DNA of 37,117 bases from Sulfurovum sp. Lineage in GTDB: Bacteria > Campylobacterota > Campylobacteria > Campylobacterales > Sulfurovaceae. The stretch covers positions 1-37,117 of the forward strand of contig DYMX01000013.1 of the NCBI GenBank assembly GCA_020721345.1, given 5' to 3'. Position 1 is the stretch's first letter, and each line of letters begins with the position of its first letter. Positions 17,682 to 26,955 of this stretch are shown here, in pieces. A program made the translations under genes and the position numbers. The notes below the pieces were generated by a model. That model saw only the letters and a program-made list of their open reading frames with translations, made no database searches and had not been told where the DNA came from.

Positions 17682-17711
17682 TTGACAAGACTTGACTAAA
17701 TGTTATATAAT
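17682..17711 (+). promoter_or_regulatory. Sigma-70 promoter of clpB
   Basis: TTGACA (17682-17687), an 18 bp spacer and TATAAT (17706-17711) form a near-ideal housekeeping promoter about 100 nt before clpB. The -35 element lies in a short direct repeat, CTTGACaagaCTTGACT. I see neither the HAIR inverted repeat of HspR nor a CIRCE element. Confidence 0.75.
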
Positions 17712-17713
17712 AG

Positions 17714-17779
17714 CTTCAGAAGAGCGACTGGTCGCGAGAGCTGTCTGCTGAAGACCTATTTTAGGGCTTTGCTCTAAAA
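17714..17779 (+). promoter_or_regulatory. Structured leader / operator region upstream of clpB
   Basis: Two nested structures follow the -10 box. CTTCAG (17714-17719) pairs with CTGAAG (17748-17753) and encloses GCGA-CTGG-TCGC (17724-17735). Then TTTTAGGGC-TTT-GCTCTAAAA (17759-17779) forms a 9 bp stem with one G-U pair and a 3 nt loop. The predicted start of transcription (about 17717-17719) falls inside the first CTTCAG arm, so that repeat may be a DNA operator, whereas the second hairpin is fully transcribed. No U-tract follows it, so it is not a normal terminator. It may act as an RNA thermometer or mRNA-stability element. Confidence 0.5.
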
Positions 17780-17813
17780 TTGAGAATTAAATAAATTATA
17801 AAGGATTATGCAA

Positions 17814-20387
17814 ATGAGTATTTTAGAGAAATTAACCAATCAAATGACAGAGAGTTTGGATTCTGCAGTATCTTTGGCCCTTCATAATAAAAACCAAGAG
17901 ATAATGCCTATCCATCTTTTATGGGCGCTAATAACAAATACAAATTCCATACTCAATCAAGCATTAAATAAATTAAATATCGATAAAGCAGCGCTTGAAC
18001 TTGAAATAAAAAGAGAAGCAGCCAAGCTGCCTGCTGTATCAAATTTGGTAAAAGAGAATATTAGGCTGTCGCAACAATTTATTTCGTCTTTACAAAAAGG
18101 CGAGGGGTTAATGAGTGCCGGTGGGGATAAATTCTTGGCGGTTGACACTTATCTGCTTGCAAATATAGATGAGAGCTTTATGAAAACCGTTATAGGCAAA
18201 TATGTCGATAAAATGGAATTCAAAAAAACTTTGGAGGGCATCAGAGGCGGTAAAAGCATAGATTCTCAAAGTAGCGACGAGACGCTGGAGGCTCTGGCGC
18301 AGTACGGTGATGATTTGAACCAAAAAGCTATTGACGGCAAACTTGATCCGGTTATCGGAAGAGATGAAGAGATCCAAAGAACTATGCAGATACTTATCAG
18401 AAAAACAAAGAACAATCCGATTCTTTTAGGTGAACCTGGGACTGGTAAAACTGCTATTGTTGAAGGTCTTGCACAGAGAATCGTAAACAAAGAAGTGCCT
18501 TTGAGCCTCCAAAAAATGAGAGTGATAAGCCTTGATATGAGCCGTCTTATAGCAGGGGCGAAATATCGCGGCGAATTTGAAGATAGGCTAAAAGCGGTAG
18601 TTGATGAAGTCAAGAAAGCCGGCAATATCATACTTTTTATTGATGAGATTCATACTATTGTTGGAGCAGGGGCAAGTGAAGGGAGTATGGACGCGGCAAA
18701 TATCCTAAAACCCGCGCTCGCACGTGGTGAGCTTCATACCATAGGAGCTACAACGCTCAAGGAGTATAGAAAATATTTTGAAAAAGATATGGCGCTCCAA
18801 AGACGTTTTCAGCCTGTTAAAGTCGATGAACCTAGCATCAATGAAGCTTTACAGATACTAAGAGGCATCAAAGAGAAACTTGAAACTCATCACAATGTGA
18901 ACATCACGGATTCAGCCCTAATAGCTGCGGCAAAACTTAGCGATAGATATATCACGGACAGATTTTTGCCGGACAAAGCGATAGACCTTATAGACGAAGC
19001 GGCGGCTGAGCTAAAAATGCAAATAGAGAGTGAACCGAACGAGCTGGCAAAAACAAAAAGAGAACTTTCTACTTTGCGAGTAGAAAAAGAGGCTCTTAAA
19101 ATGGAGGAAGGTGATAAAAACAAAAAAAGAGTTGACGAGATAGAAAAAGAGATAGCCAACTTGGAAGAAAAAAGAGTAGGGCTTCAAAATCAATTTGAGT
19201 TAGAAAAAAATGTTTTCAATGATATTTCCAAAGTCAAAACTGAGATCGATTCTCTGAAAACAAAAGCAGATGCCGTAAAAAGAGAGGGTGATTTTAGCAA
19301 AGCAGCAGAGATAGAATACGGTCAAATCCCAGCAGCCAAACAAAAGCTTGAAGAACTTGAAACAAAATGGGATCAAATGAAGGCAGAGGGCACGCTTCTC
19401 AAAAATTCTGTTGATGAAGAGATGATAGCAAGTATCGTGAGCCGTTGGACAGGGATTCCTGTAACCAAAATGCTTCAAAGCGAAAAAGACAAAATACTTC
19501 ATATCGAAGATGTATTGAAACAAGAGGTTGTCGGTCAAGAAGAAGCATTGAGAGCAGTTGCCAGAGCAATCAAAAGAAACAAAGCAGGCTTGTCTGACAC
19601 CAATCGTCCAATTGGAAGTTTTATGTTTCTTGGTCCTACGGGTGTCGGCAAAACACAGGTAGCTAAAACTCTTGCAAAGTTCCTATTTGACAGTGAAAAA
19701 TCACTAATTAGAATTGATATGAGCGAATACATGGAAAAACACGCAGCAAGCAGACTAGTAGGAGCACCTCCAGGGTATGTTGGATATGAAGAGGGCGGAC
19801 AACTCACAGAGGCTGTAAGACGCAAACCATACTCTGTAGTTCTATTCGATGAGATAGAAAAGGCTCACCCTGATGTATTTAACACGCTTTTACAAGTGCT
19901 TGACGACGGAAGGCTTACAGACAACAAAGGCGTAACGGTTGATTTTAAAAACACTATTATCATCATGACATCAAATATCGCCAGCGATAAGATCATGACC
20001 ATAACTGACAAAGAAGCTAGAGAGAGCGCAGTTAATAACGAGCTCAAAAACTATTTCAAACCTGAGTTTTTGAATAGACTTGATGATATAGTGATATTCA
20101 ATCCTCTTGGAATTGAAGCTATTACGGGGATCGTTGATATATTATTTGATAGTATCCGTAAAAAACTTCAAACAAAAGAGATAGAGATCTCATTAACCAA
20201 AGAAGCCGAAGCATTTATCGCTGAAGCTGGATTTGATCCTGTATATGGCGCTAGACCGCTCAAACGCGCACTTTATGAGATAGTAGAGGACAAACTCGCC
20301 GAGCTTATACTTGAAGAGAAAATTCATGAAGGAAGCAAAGTGGAATTTGATGTAAAAAACGGAGAGATAGTGGAAAATATTAGTTAA
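17814..20387 (+). CDS. clpB: ATP-dependent protein disaggregase ClpB
   Basis: 857 aa hexameric AAA+ chaperone that, with DnaK, pulls proteins out of aggregates. The order is an N-domain (1-145), AAA-1 with GEPGTGKT near 205 and [11 protein letters not shown] near 277, a Lys/Glu-rich coiled-coil middle domain (about 400-520), AAA-2 with GPTGVGKT near 606 and LFDEIEKAH near 675, and a small C-domain. The conserved [24 protein letters not shown] and the linker ending in the ClpB C-domain pattern leave no doubt. AAGGA lies 8 nt before the ATG at 17814 but only 2 nt before the track start at 17808, so 17814 is preferred. Confidence 0.97.
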   Translation: MSILEKLTNQMTESLDSAVSLALHNKNQEIMPIHLLWALITNTNSILNQALNKLNIDKAALELEIKREAAKLPAVSNLVKENIRLSQQFISSLQKGEGLMSAGGDKFLAVDTYLLANIDESFMKTVIGKYVDKMEFKKTLEGIRGGKSIDSQSSDETLEALAQYGDDLNQKAIDGKLDPVIGRDEEIQRTMQILIRKTKNNPILLGEPGTGKTAIVEGLAQRIVNKEVPLSLQKMRVISLDMSRLIAGAKYRGEFEDRLKAVVDEVKKAGNIILFIDEIHTIVGAGASEGSMDAANILKPALARGELHTIGATTLKEYRKYFEKDMALQRRFQPVKVDEPSINEALQILRGIKEKLETHHNVNITDSALIAAAKLSDRYITDRFLPDKAIDLIDEAAAELKMQIESEPNELAKTKRELSTLRVEKEALKMEEGDKNKKRVDEIEKEIANLEEKRVGLQNQFELEKNVFNDISKVKTEIDSLKTKADAVKREGDFSKAAEIEYGQIPAAKQKLEELETKWDQMKAEGTLLKNSVDEEMIASIVSRWTGIPVTKMLQSEKDKILHIEDVLKQEVVGQEEALRAVARAIKRNKAGLSDTNRPIGSFMFLGPTGVGKTQVAKTLAKFLFDSEKSLIRIDMSEYMEKHAASRLVGAPPGYVGYEEGGQLTEAVRRKPYSVVLFDEIEKAHPDVFNTLLQVLDDGRLTDNKGVTVDFKNTIIIMTSNIASDKIMTITDKEARESAVNNELKNYFKPEFLNRLDDIVIFNPLGIEAITGIVDILFDSIRKKLQTKEIEISLTKEAEAFIAEAGFDPVYGARPLKRALYEIVEDKLAELILEEKIHEGSKVEFDVKNGEIVENIS

Positions 20388-20398
20388 TATAATATCTC

Positions 20399-20424
20399 TT
20401 TTCCACTCCAATTGGAGTGGAAAA
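20399..20424. repeat. 26 bp perfect palindrome after clpB (possible terminator)
   Basis: TTTTCCACTCC-AATT-GGAGTGGAAAA is an 11 bp perfect stem with a 4 nt centre, beginning 12 nt after the clpB stop. A-rich sequence, not a T-run, follows on the plus strand, so it is not a classical intrinsic terminator. It may still form an mRNA 3' end stem or an operator. Confidence 0.5.
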
Positions 20425-20565
20425 AGCAAAAAAGATAATCAATAAAAAGTAGTTGAAAGAAATATTTAAGGGAATGAAGATAAAGCTATGGATTTATAGA
20501 GACTAAACGCTAAGCAAATTGAAGTAATAATATGATTTAAACAAAAAAAACAAAAGGAGTCAACA

Positions 20566-21153
20566 ATGTACGAATTTATAGATATAGATAGATATGAAGT
20601 CCATGAGAGTTACTTTGATTTTATAGAATCAAATGAGGAAAATCTCACAAACGGCATCACAGCGCTAAAAGATATAATAAAAAAAGATCCTGATTTTTTT
20701 GATCCATATATCACACTTTCAGATCACTATTATGCAAAGCGTAAACCGGTTGAAGCGTATGGGATTATCAAAACAGGCTACGGCAGAGCCATGAAGCTTA
20801 TCATAAACAAGGGTAGATTTCCCGATAAATTAAGTTGGATGTTTACAGAAAATCGCCACATTATCCGTATGATATTTAACTATGCGATGCTCACATGGGA
20901 GACCAACAACAAAGATGAAGCTTTGAGTATTTTTACGCAACTGCTCGCTTCAAATCCAAATGACAACATAGGCGCCCGTTATGCTATAGTAGCCATGCTT
21001 GAAGGGATGAAATCCATGGATGAATATGAAAGAAAATTTGGCTCCAAAGATGGATACATTGATGCGATTAAAGTCGAAAAATGGTTTGAAAAAGCAGCTA
21101 AAAAGTATCCTAATGAAATAGGCTGGTGGTTTGAGATGGATGATAACTGTTAA
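20566..21153 (+). CDS. TPR-like helical repeat protein
   Basis: 195 aa, no signal peptide, acidic. The TPR-like pattern is visible twice: ALKDIIKKDPDFFDPYITLSDHYYAKRKPVEAY near residues 35-70 and NYAMLTWETNNKDEALSIFTQLLASNPNDNIGARY near 105-140. Such proteins are adaptors without catalytic residues; the partner here is unknown. A strong AGGAG lies 8 nt before the ATG, so the start is firm. The 178 bp upstream of it hold the clpB palindrome and an open 10-codon frame that I do not trust. The gene looks monocistronic. Confidence 0.7.
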   Translation: MYEFIDIDRYEVHESYFDFIESNEENLTNGITALKDIIKKDPDFFDPYITLSDHYYAKRKPVEAYGIIKTGYGRAMKLIINKGRFPDKLSWMFTENRHIIRMIFNYAMLTWETNNKDEALSIFTQLLASNPNDNIGARYAIVAMLEGMKSMDEYERKFGSKDGYIDAIKVEKWFEKAAKKYPNEIGWWFEMDDNC

Positions 21154-21190
21154 AAAACTCTTTATAAATATTCTAATTTCTACTAAATTA

Positions 21191-21199
21191 TGATATAAT
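21191..21199 (+). promoter_or_regulatory. Extended -10 promoter of the antitoxin gene
   Basis: TGA-TATAAT (TGn plus a consensus -10) lies 35 nt before the antitoxin ATG. The same ATGATATAAT decamer precedes the 5'-nucleotidase gene. No good -35 is present. Confidence 0.6.
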
Positions 21200-21201
21200 A
21201 A

Positions 21202-21232
21202 GGAAAATTTTACGGAAAATTAAAAGGAAAAT
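21202..21232 (+). repeat. Three GGAAAAT direct repeats with 12 bp period
   Basis: GGAAAAT occurs at 21202, 21214 and 21226, exactly 12 bp apart, between the -10 box and the antitoxin ATG. The last copy also supplies the Shine-Dalgarno. The spacing might suit a repressor array such as the antitoxin itself, or these may simply be A-rich leader bases. Confidence 0.4.
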
Positions 21233-21234
21233 AA

Positions 21235-21522
21235 ATGGTAACATATTCCTCAAATGAACTTATATCTTCTTCTGATATGGCAAAAAAGTTTGGACACTAT
21301 CTCTCTAGTATAGTAAAACATTCGTCAGACAAGATAGCTATACTAAAAAACAACAAAGTTGAAGCAGTACTAGTGTCAAAAGAGAATTACGAAAAAATGT
21401 ATAAAGCTTTAAAAAAAACTGAAGCTCAAGAGTTTTTAAGTTCTGTTCATAATGGTCTAGAGGATATCAAACAAGGAAAAACACATCCCATAGATACACT
21501 TTGGGGTAAAATTGATAGTTGA
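21235..21522 (+). CDS. Type II antitoxin, Phd/YefM family
   Basis: 95 aa. The N-terminal half has the Phd/YefM DNA-binding dimer pattern: Ser/Asp-rich start, MAKKFGHYLSSI, then KIAILKNNKVEAVLVSKENYEKM near residues 33-56. The C-terminal part (FLSSVHNGLEDIKQGKTHPID) is the flexible toxin-neutralising segment. Such proteins bind their own promoter and block a RelE/ParE-type toxin. Here the toxin reading frame that follows is broken, so the antitoxin is an orphan in cis. It may persist as a regulator or as protection against related toxins elsewhere. AAGG lies 7-8 nt before the ATG. Confidence 0.85.
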   Translation: MVTYSSNELISSSDMAKKFGHYLSSIVKHSSDKIAILKNNKVEAVLVSKENYEKMYKALKKTEAQEFLSSVHNGLEDIKQGKTHPIDTLWGKIDS

Positions 21523-21660
21523 ATATGCGGTTTTAGAATCATTATCTATCAACAAATAGAAGATAAAATCGTCCTTATTCCGATATATTCAAAAACTGAC
21601 AAAGAGACTCTTGGCGATGATGAATTAAGAGAGTTGTTGAAAGACTATTTATTCATATAA
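21512..21660 (+). pseudogene. Remnant of a RelE/ParE-family toxin gene
   Basis: A TTG at 21512 overlaps the antitoxin end by 11 nt, as real toxin starts do, but its frame (MIVEYAVLESLSINK) stops after 15 codons. In another frame, from about 21529, GFRIIIYQQIEDKIVLIPIYSKTDKETL continues to a stop at 21658-21660. This is the typical C-terminal half of RelE/ParE toxins (…FRvIY…kI.LlpIYSK.dKE…). About 45-55 residues of the middle are missing. The simplest reading is an internal deletion with frame change. The 3' end overlaps the convergent 91 aa gene by 16 nt. Confidence 0.7.
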
Positions 21661-21920
21661 AACTCTTTATGCACACCCTCATTTTTCATTTTTTTAACTG
21701 CGCCTGCGATGATAGCTTCATATCTATCCGCATCCACATTTAACGCTTCTAGTGTATTTTGTATATCTGCATTTGCAACTTTCGCATTCAATGCAAACCT
21801 CTCTTTTTTAGTAAGCCTTTTTTTAAGTATTTGTGAAAGCTCATCTTCGCTCTTTAGTGTTCCTCGTTCACCTAGAACGGAAACAATAATTTCACGGGCT
21901 TTTAGTTCGTCTGATTTCAT
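21645..21920 (-). CDS. Hypothetical 91 aa protein
   Basis: A small charged, helical protein (Lys/Glu/Ala rich) with no membrane segment or recognised motif. The C-terminal ADIQNTLEALNVDADRYEAIIAGAVKKM looks like amphipathic helices. It ends within the toxin remnant and is divergent from the 5'-nucleotidase gene. The ATG at 21920 has AAGGA upstream (revcomp of the TCCTT at 21929-21933), which supports translation. Function unknown. Confidence 0.6.
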   Translation of the reverse strand: MKSDELKAREIIVSVLGERGTLKSEDELSQILKKRLTKKERFALNAKVANADIQNTLEALNVDADRYEAIIAGAVKKMKNEGVHKEFYMNK

Positions 21921-21961
21921 ATAATTAATCCTTAAATTTGCAAAGCATTATATTTGAAATA

Positions 21962-21970
21962 TGATATAAT
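21962..21970 (+). promoter_or_regulatory. Extended -10 promoter of the 5'-nucleotidase gene
   Basis: TGA-TATAAT lies 21 nt before the preferred TTG start at 21992, giving a leader of about 15 nt. The decamer ATGATATAAT is identical to that of the antitoxin promoter. Confidence 0.55.
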
Positions 21971-21991
21971 CCACATAAAAAGAGAGTGGTT

Positions 21992-22882
21992 TTGGCATAT
22001 GAACTAAAAGATAAACTTGTTATTGCGATCTCATCGAGGGCTTTATTTGATCTTGAGATTGAAAATAATATCTTTGATGAGAATGGTTTGCAAGCATATT
22101 ATGATTATCAGCTAAAACGTGAAGATACACCTCTTGAACTTGGCACTGCATACAGATTTGTCAAAAATTTCCTATCTATAAACAAAAAGTTTGACGATAA
22201 ACTCATAGAAGTTATAATTCTTTCGCGAAATAATGCAGCTACGGGGCTTAGAATAGGGCGGAGTTTAGAGTATTACGGGATAAACATAGAACGCACCGGA
22301 TGGACGGCTGGTACGCCGGTGGCTAGGTATCTTGAAGCTTTTAAAGTTGACCTTTTCTTGTCTGCAAATAGTGAAGATGTTCAAGATGCCATCAATGCAA
22401 GAGTGGCGGCTGCAACAATACTGCCTTTTTCAAATCAAAATAGAGATGATTCAGATATTGTTCGCATAGCATTTGACGGTGATGCTGTGCTTTTTGGCGA
22501 TGAAAGCGAAAAGATATATCAAGAAAAGGGACTGGACGTATTTTTGGAAAATGAGAGAGCAAATGCTAAAAATCCCCTAAGCAAAGGACCGTTCTTTAAA
22601 TTTTTAAAAGTAATATCGAGCATCCAAGATAGATTTGGCATGGAACAGTCTCCTATACGCACCGCTCTTGTTACTGCGCGCAATTTCACTACTTATGAGA
22701 GAGTTTTGCGTACGCTTGATGCTTGGGGAGTGCGGGTTGATGAGGCATTTTTTCAAGGAGGAGTGCGCAAGCATGAAGTGATAGCGGCATTTGGAGCTGA
22801 TATATTTTTTGATGATCAAGATGCTCACTTGGAAGACACATCACCGCTGACTCCAAGCGCAAAAGTGCCGTATAGGAAATGA
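21992..22882 (+). CDS. Cytosolic 5'-nucleotidase (NT5C1/PF06189-like)
   Basis: 296 aa. It matches the 5'-nucleotidase family related to eukaryotic cN-I: KLVIAISSRALFDLE at the N-terminus, VIILSRNNAATGLRI near 75, ITRTGWTAGTPVARYL-like (IERTGWTAGTPVARYL) near 104, VRIAFDGDAVLFGDESE near 158 with the catalytic-type Asp pair, and AFFQGGVRKHEVI...FFDDQDAH near the end. It should dephosphorylate nucleoside monophosphates, which fits with the nucleoside phosphorylase at the left end only loosely. The track start is GTG at 21986, but TTG at 21992 (MAYELKDKLV) has AGAGAG at better spacing and fits the family start. Confidence 0.85.
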   Translation: MAYELKDKLVIAISSRALFDLEIENNIFDENGLQAYYDYQLKREDTPLELGTAYRFVKNFLSINKKFDDKLIEVIILSRNNAATGLRIGRSLEYYGINIERTGWTAGTPVARYLEAFKVDLFLSANSEDVQDAINARVAAATILPFSNQNRDDSDIVRIAFDGDAVLFGDESEKIYQEKGLDVFLENERANAKNPLSKGPFFKFLKVISSIQDRFGMEQSPIRTALVTARNFTTYERVLRTLDAWGVRVDEAFFQGGVRKHEVIAAFGADIFFDDQDAHLEDTSPLTPSAKVPYRK

Positions 22883-22921
22883 TTATTTGTTGGACTTCAA
22901 AGTTATAGTTCACACAATCCC

Positions 22922-22950
22922 TTGACATGTAACAACAATTGATTTATAAT
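22922..22950 (+). promoter_or_regulatory. Perfect consensus sigma-70 promoter
   Basis: TTGACA (22922-22927), a 17 bp spacer and TATAAT (22945-22950) match the housekeeping consensus at every position. It drives the short gene at 22977, with a leader of about 20 nt. Confidence 0.8.
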
Positions 22951-22976
22951 CAACACAAATATACAAAAAAGAAGAT

Positions 22977-24364
<1,388 letters not shown>

Positions 24365-24410
24365 TCAAATTTTAATTGCATTATTTTACCAATTATATAT
24401 AGAGAGTTTA

Positions 24411-25838
24411 ATGAAAGATATATTGATCATAGCCGAAGGAGAGATTGCAAAGCATTTTATTTTGTGGTTAAACAAAAAAAAAATTGTCGACAATCACTAC
24501 AATATAATATCTACTTCCATAAATCTAAAAGATATCAAGCTAAATAAGAATATTGTATTTTCCAAGGTCGATGCCACCAGCGAAAGCAAGATCCAAAAAC
24601 TACTTATCCAAAAAATATACTCTCACATTTTTATTATAATTGAAAATTTTGATGACACGGAACATATCTTACAAAATATAAACAAAATAGACAATAAAAT
24701 AAGAATTATCTTGGCTAACCACTGGGAAAATGAAAAAACCATAAAACACTCAAACAATGTAACATTAATTAATATAAACGACTTAATATCCAGCCATTTA
24801 TATGACAAACTTCCCAATGTTCCTCTTGTTGCAAACAATATAGGTCTCAAGGAAGGCGAGATCATGGAGATACATATACCTTTTGGGAGTAGCTATGCAC
24901 ACAGGCATATAGGCTCTATTTTGCAGCAAAAATGGAAGATAGCTGTTCTATACAGAAACGACAAAATGATAATGCCAAATAGCGCCACCATGATAAAACC
25001 AAACGATACTATCCTAGCAATCGGAAAACCATCCGTTCTTGAGGGTATATACAGAATAGTAAACAAAAGAAGGGGATTGTTTCCGGAGCCTTTTGGAAAA
25101 AATATTTATCTATTGCTGGATTTAAGATTTGATAAAAAAAATGCGCTCAATTATATAGAACAAGCTATCACTGTCAGCAAAATGATAGACAATAACTCTA
25201 AGCTGTTCATAAACGTGATATATCCTTCAAATCTAAACATCACTGAAAAGATAAAAGAGATAGCGGCGAATGAGATAAAAGTAGATATTATATTTGATCT
25301 AACAGGCATAGAGGATACCATAGAGTACAATATCACAAAATATGATATAGGACTTATAATGTGCAGCAACCAGACTTTTTATTCTAAACATAGAAGGTCA
25401 ATGTTTTATAATTTTAAAAAAATTGTTTACATTTTAGGACAAACAGAGATAGAGCATATCAAAAATGTATCTATAATTATGAATGACGAGGAGGCTATGG
25501 AGTTAATATCAACGATAGCATTTGATTTCTGCGAAACGTTTAAGCTGCCTCTAAAACTTTGCGATTTTGATCCAAACGGAGATTTTGAAGATAGAAAAAT
25601 GACCATAGAACATTATGAAACAATAGCGAATCTTTTCAATGTAAACTTTTTGGTTGAACAGGATATTGCTAACCCATACAGAAAACAGCTTCAGATGAAA
25701 AACACTTTAAATATAAGCACATTCAAAGAGAAAAACAAAAATTTATTTAAAAGATTTAAAGATTTCATTAAAACAGGCTATATCTCAAAAAGTACAAATC
25801 CTCAAATGTTGATACCTTTTGAAAATAGTGAAAACTAA
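24411..25838 (+). CDS. TrkA-like NAD-binding/TrkA-C domain protein (COG3400 type)
   Basis: 475 aa. The N-terminal DILIIAEGEIAKHFILWL resembles a Rossmann nucleotide-binding domain with a degenerate glycine motif. Around residues 140-215 a TrkA-C (RCK-C) domain is visible: LKEGEIMEIHIPFGSSYAHRHIGSILQ, WKIAVLYRNDKMIMPNSATMIKPNDTILAIGKP. The C-terminal half is unassigned. TrkA proteins gate K+ channels or transporters through nucleotide binding, but no transporter is adjacent. I recall a homologue in the same place (between tgt and aroB) in Helicobacter. Whether it controls the MscS-type channel two genes downstream is an open question. Confidence 0.7.
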   Translation: MKDILIIAEGEIAKHFILWLNKKKIVDNHYNIISTSINLKDIKLNKNIVFSKVDATSESKIQKLLIQKIYSHIFIIIENFDDTEHILQNINKIDNKIRIILANHWENEKTIKHSNNVTLININDLISSHLYDKLPNVPLVANNIGLKEGEIMEIHIPFGSSYAHRHIGSILQQKWKIAVLYRNDKMIMPNSATMIKPNDTILAIGKPSVLEGIYRIVNKRRGLFPEPFGKNIYLLLDLRFDKKNALNYIEQAITVSKMIDNNSKLFINVIYPSNLNITEKIKEIAANEIKVDIIFDLTGIEDTIEYNITKYDIGLIMCSNQTFYSKHRRSMFYNFKKIVYILGQTEIEHIKNVSIIMNDEEAMELISTIAFDFCETFKLPLKLCDFDPNGDFEDRKMTIEHYETIANLFNVNFLVEQDIANPYRKQLQMKNTLNISTFKEKNKNLFKRFKDFIKTGYISKSTNPQMLIPFENSEN

Positions 25839-25841
25839 AAA

Positions 25842-25871
25842 TTGATTTTATTAAATAAATTAAGATAAAAT
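25842..25871 (+). promoter_or_regulatory. Putative internal promoter before aroB
   Basis: TTGATT, an 18 bp spacer and TAAAAT lie in the 67 bp gap between the TrkA-like gene and aroB. It could give aroB its own transcription. Confidence 0.4.
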
Positions 25872-25905
25872 ATGTTTACTAAAACTTTTAAAAGGTTTGC
25901 CCACA

Positions 25906-26955
25906 ATGACTATACCGGTAATTCTAAAAAAAGAATGCGACAACTCATATAAAGTAATAATTGATGATTTGGATATTTATAGCTTCGATACGAAAGTTGC
26001 AATTGTAACAAATACCACCGTTGCAAATCTGCATCTAAAAACTCTGCTTGAAAAAATTACTGCGAAATCACTAAATATTATCATCATACCCGATGGCGAA
26101 GAGTATAAAAATCTCAAAACAATAGAGTACATACTAGAGAAAATGTTCGAATACAAATTGGACAGAAAATCGATTCTTATTGCCTTTGGCGGCGGCGTAG
26201 TCGGCGATATGACTGGTTTTGCTGCAAGCATCTACCAAAGAGGTATTGATTTTATGCAGATACCTACAACCCTTCTTGCCCAAGTAGATGCGAGCGTGGG
26301 AGGGAAAACTGGGATCAATAATAAATTTGGGAAAAATCTACTCGGTGCTTTTCATCAACCAAAATCAGTTTATATCGATACCTCTTTTTTAAAAACTTTA
26401 CCAAAAAGAGAATTTGGAGCAGGTTTTGCTGAAATAGTAAAAATGGCAGTGACTTTTGATAAGGAGTTTTTTGAATTTTTAGAAGATGCGGACTTGTCAA
26501 ATGATGATATACTTAAAAAAACAATAGCAAAATGCGTAAAATTAAAAGCAGAGATAGTTAGCAAGGACGAGAAAGAAACAGGCATAAGAGCAGCTCTTAA
26601 CTACGGACATACATTTGGTCATGTCATAGAAAATGAAACAGACTATAGTGAGTTTTTACACGGTGAGGCTGTAGCAATAGGTATGGTGATGGCAAATGAA
26701 CTTGCTTGCGAATTAGGCTTCATGACAACAAGTGAAGCAAATAGGGTAAAAGAACTTTTAAAAAAATATAATTTGCCGACTGAGTATAAAATTAAAAATA
26801 TAGATGACTTTTATGAGCATTTCTTTTTGGACAAAAAAAGCGCAAACGATAAAATAAAATTTGTACTTCCGAAGCATATCGGAAACCATGTTATTACTTC
26901 TGAGATTTCTGAAAAGATCGTAAAAAAAGTTCTCAAAAAACTTGGAGATAATTGA
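25906..26955 (+). CDS. aroB: 3-dehydroquinate synthase
   Basis: 349 aa. Second enzyme of the shikimate pathway: converts DAHP to 3-dehydroquinate with NAD+ and a divalent metal. Seen are [12 protein letters not shown], the nucleotide-binding [23 protein letters not shown] near residue 92, [19 protein letters not shown] near 125, the metal-site segments AEIVKMAV and [13 protein letters not shown] near 235 and [10 protein letters not shown] near 253. The track starts at TTG 25897, but AAAGG is 10 nt before the ATG at 25906 and only 1 nt from the TTG. Its TGA overlaps the mscS ATG by one base. Confidence 0.96.
   Translation: MTIPVILKKECDNSYKVIIDDLDIYSFDTKVAIVTNTTVANLHLKTLLEKITAKSLNIIIIPDGEEYKNLKTIEYILEKMFEYKLDRKSILIAFGGGVVGDMTGFAASIYQRGIDFMQIPTTLLAQVDASVGGKTGINNKFGKNLLGAFHQPKSVYIDTSFLKTLPKREFGAGFAEIVKMAVTFDKEFFEFLEDADLSNDDILKKTIAKCVKLKAEIVSKDEKETGIRAALNYGHTFGHVIENETDYSEFLHGEAVAIGMVMANELACELGFMTTSEANRVKELLKKYNLPTEYKIKNIDDFYEHFFLDKKSANDKIKFVLPKHIGNHVITSEISEKIVKKVLKKLGDN

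Noticed and set aside
17682-17698. CTTGAC...CTTGACT as an HspR HAIR element
   Set aside because: HAIR is an inverted repeat (CTTGAGT-N7-ACTCAAG). Here the two halves are direct repeats, and one is the -35 box.
18266-19825. Several 90-120 aa minus-strand ORFs inside clpB
   Set aside because: Antisense shadows of a strongly conserved gene, with no RBS or family resemblance.
20474-20512. Ten-codon frame (ATG AAG ATA AAG ...) in the clpB-TPR gap as a small protein
   Set aside because: Too short to judge, and there is no promoter or conservation evidence.
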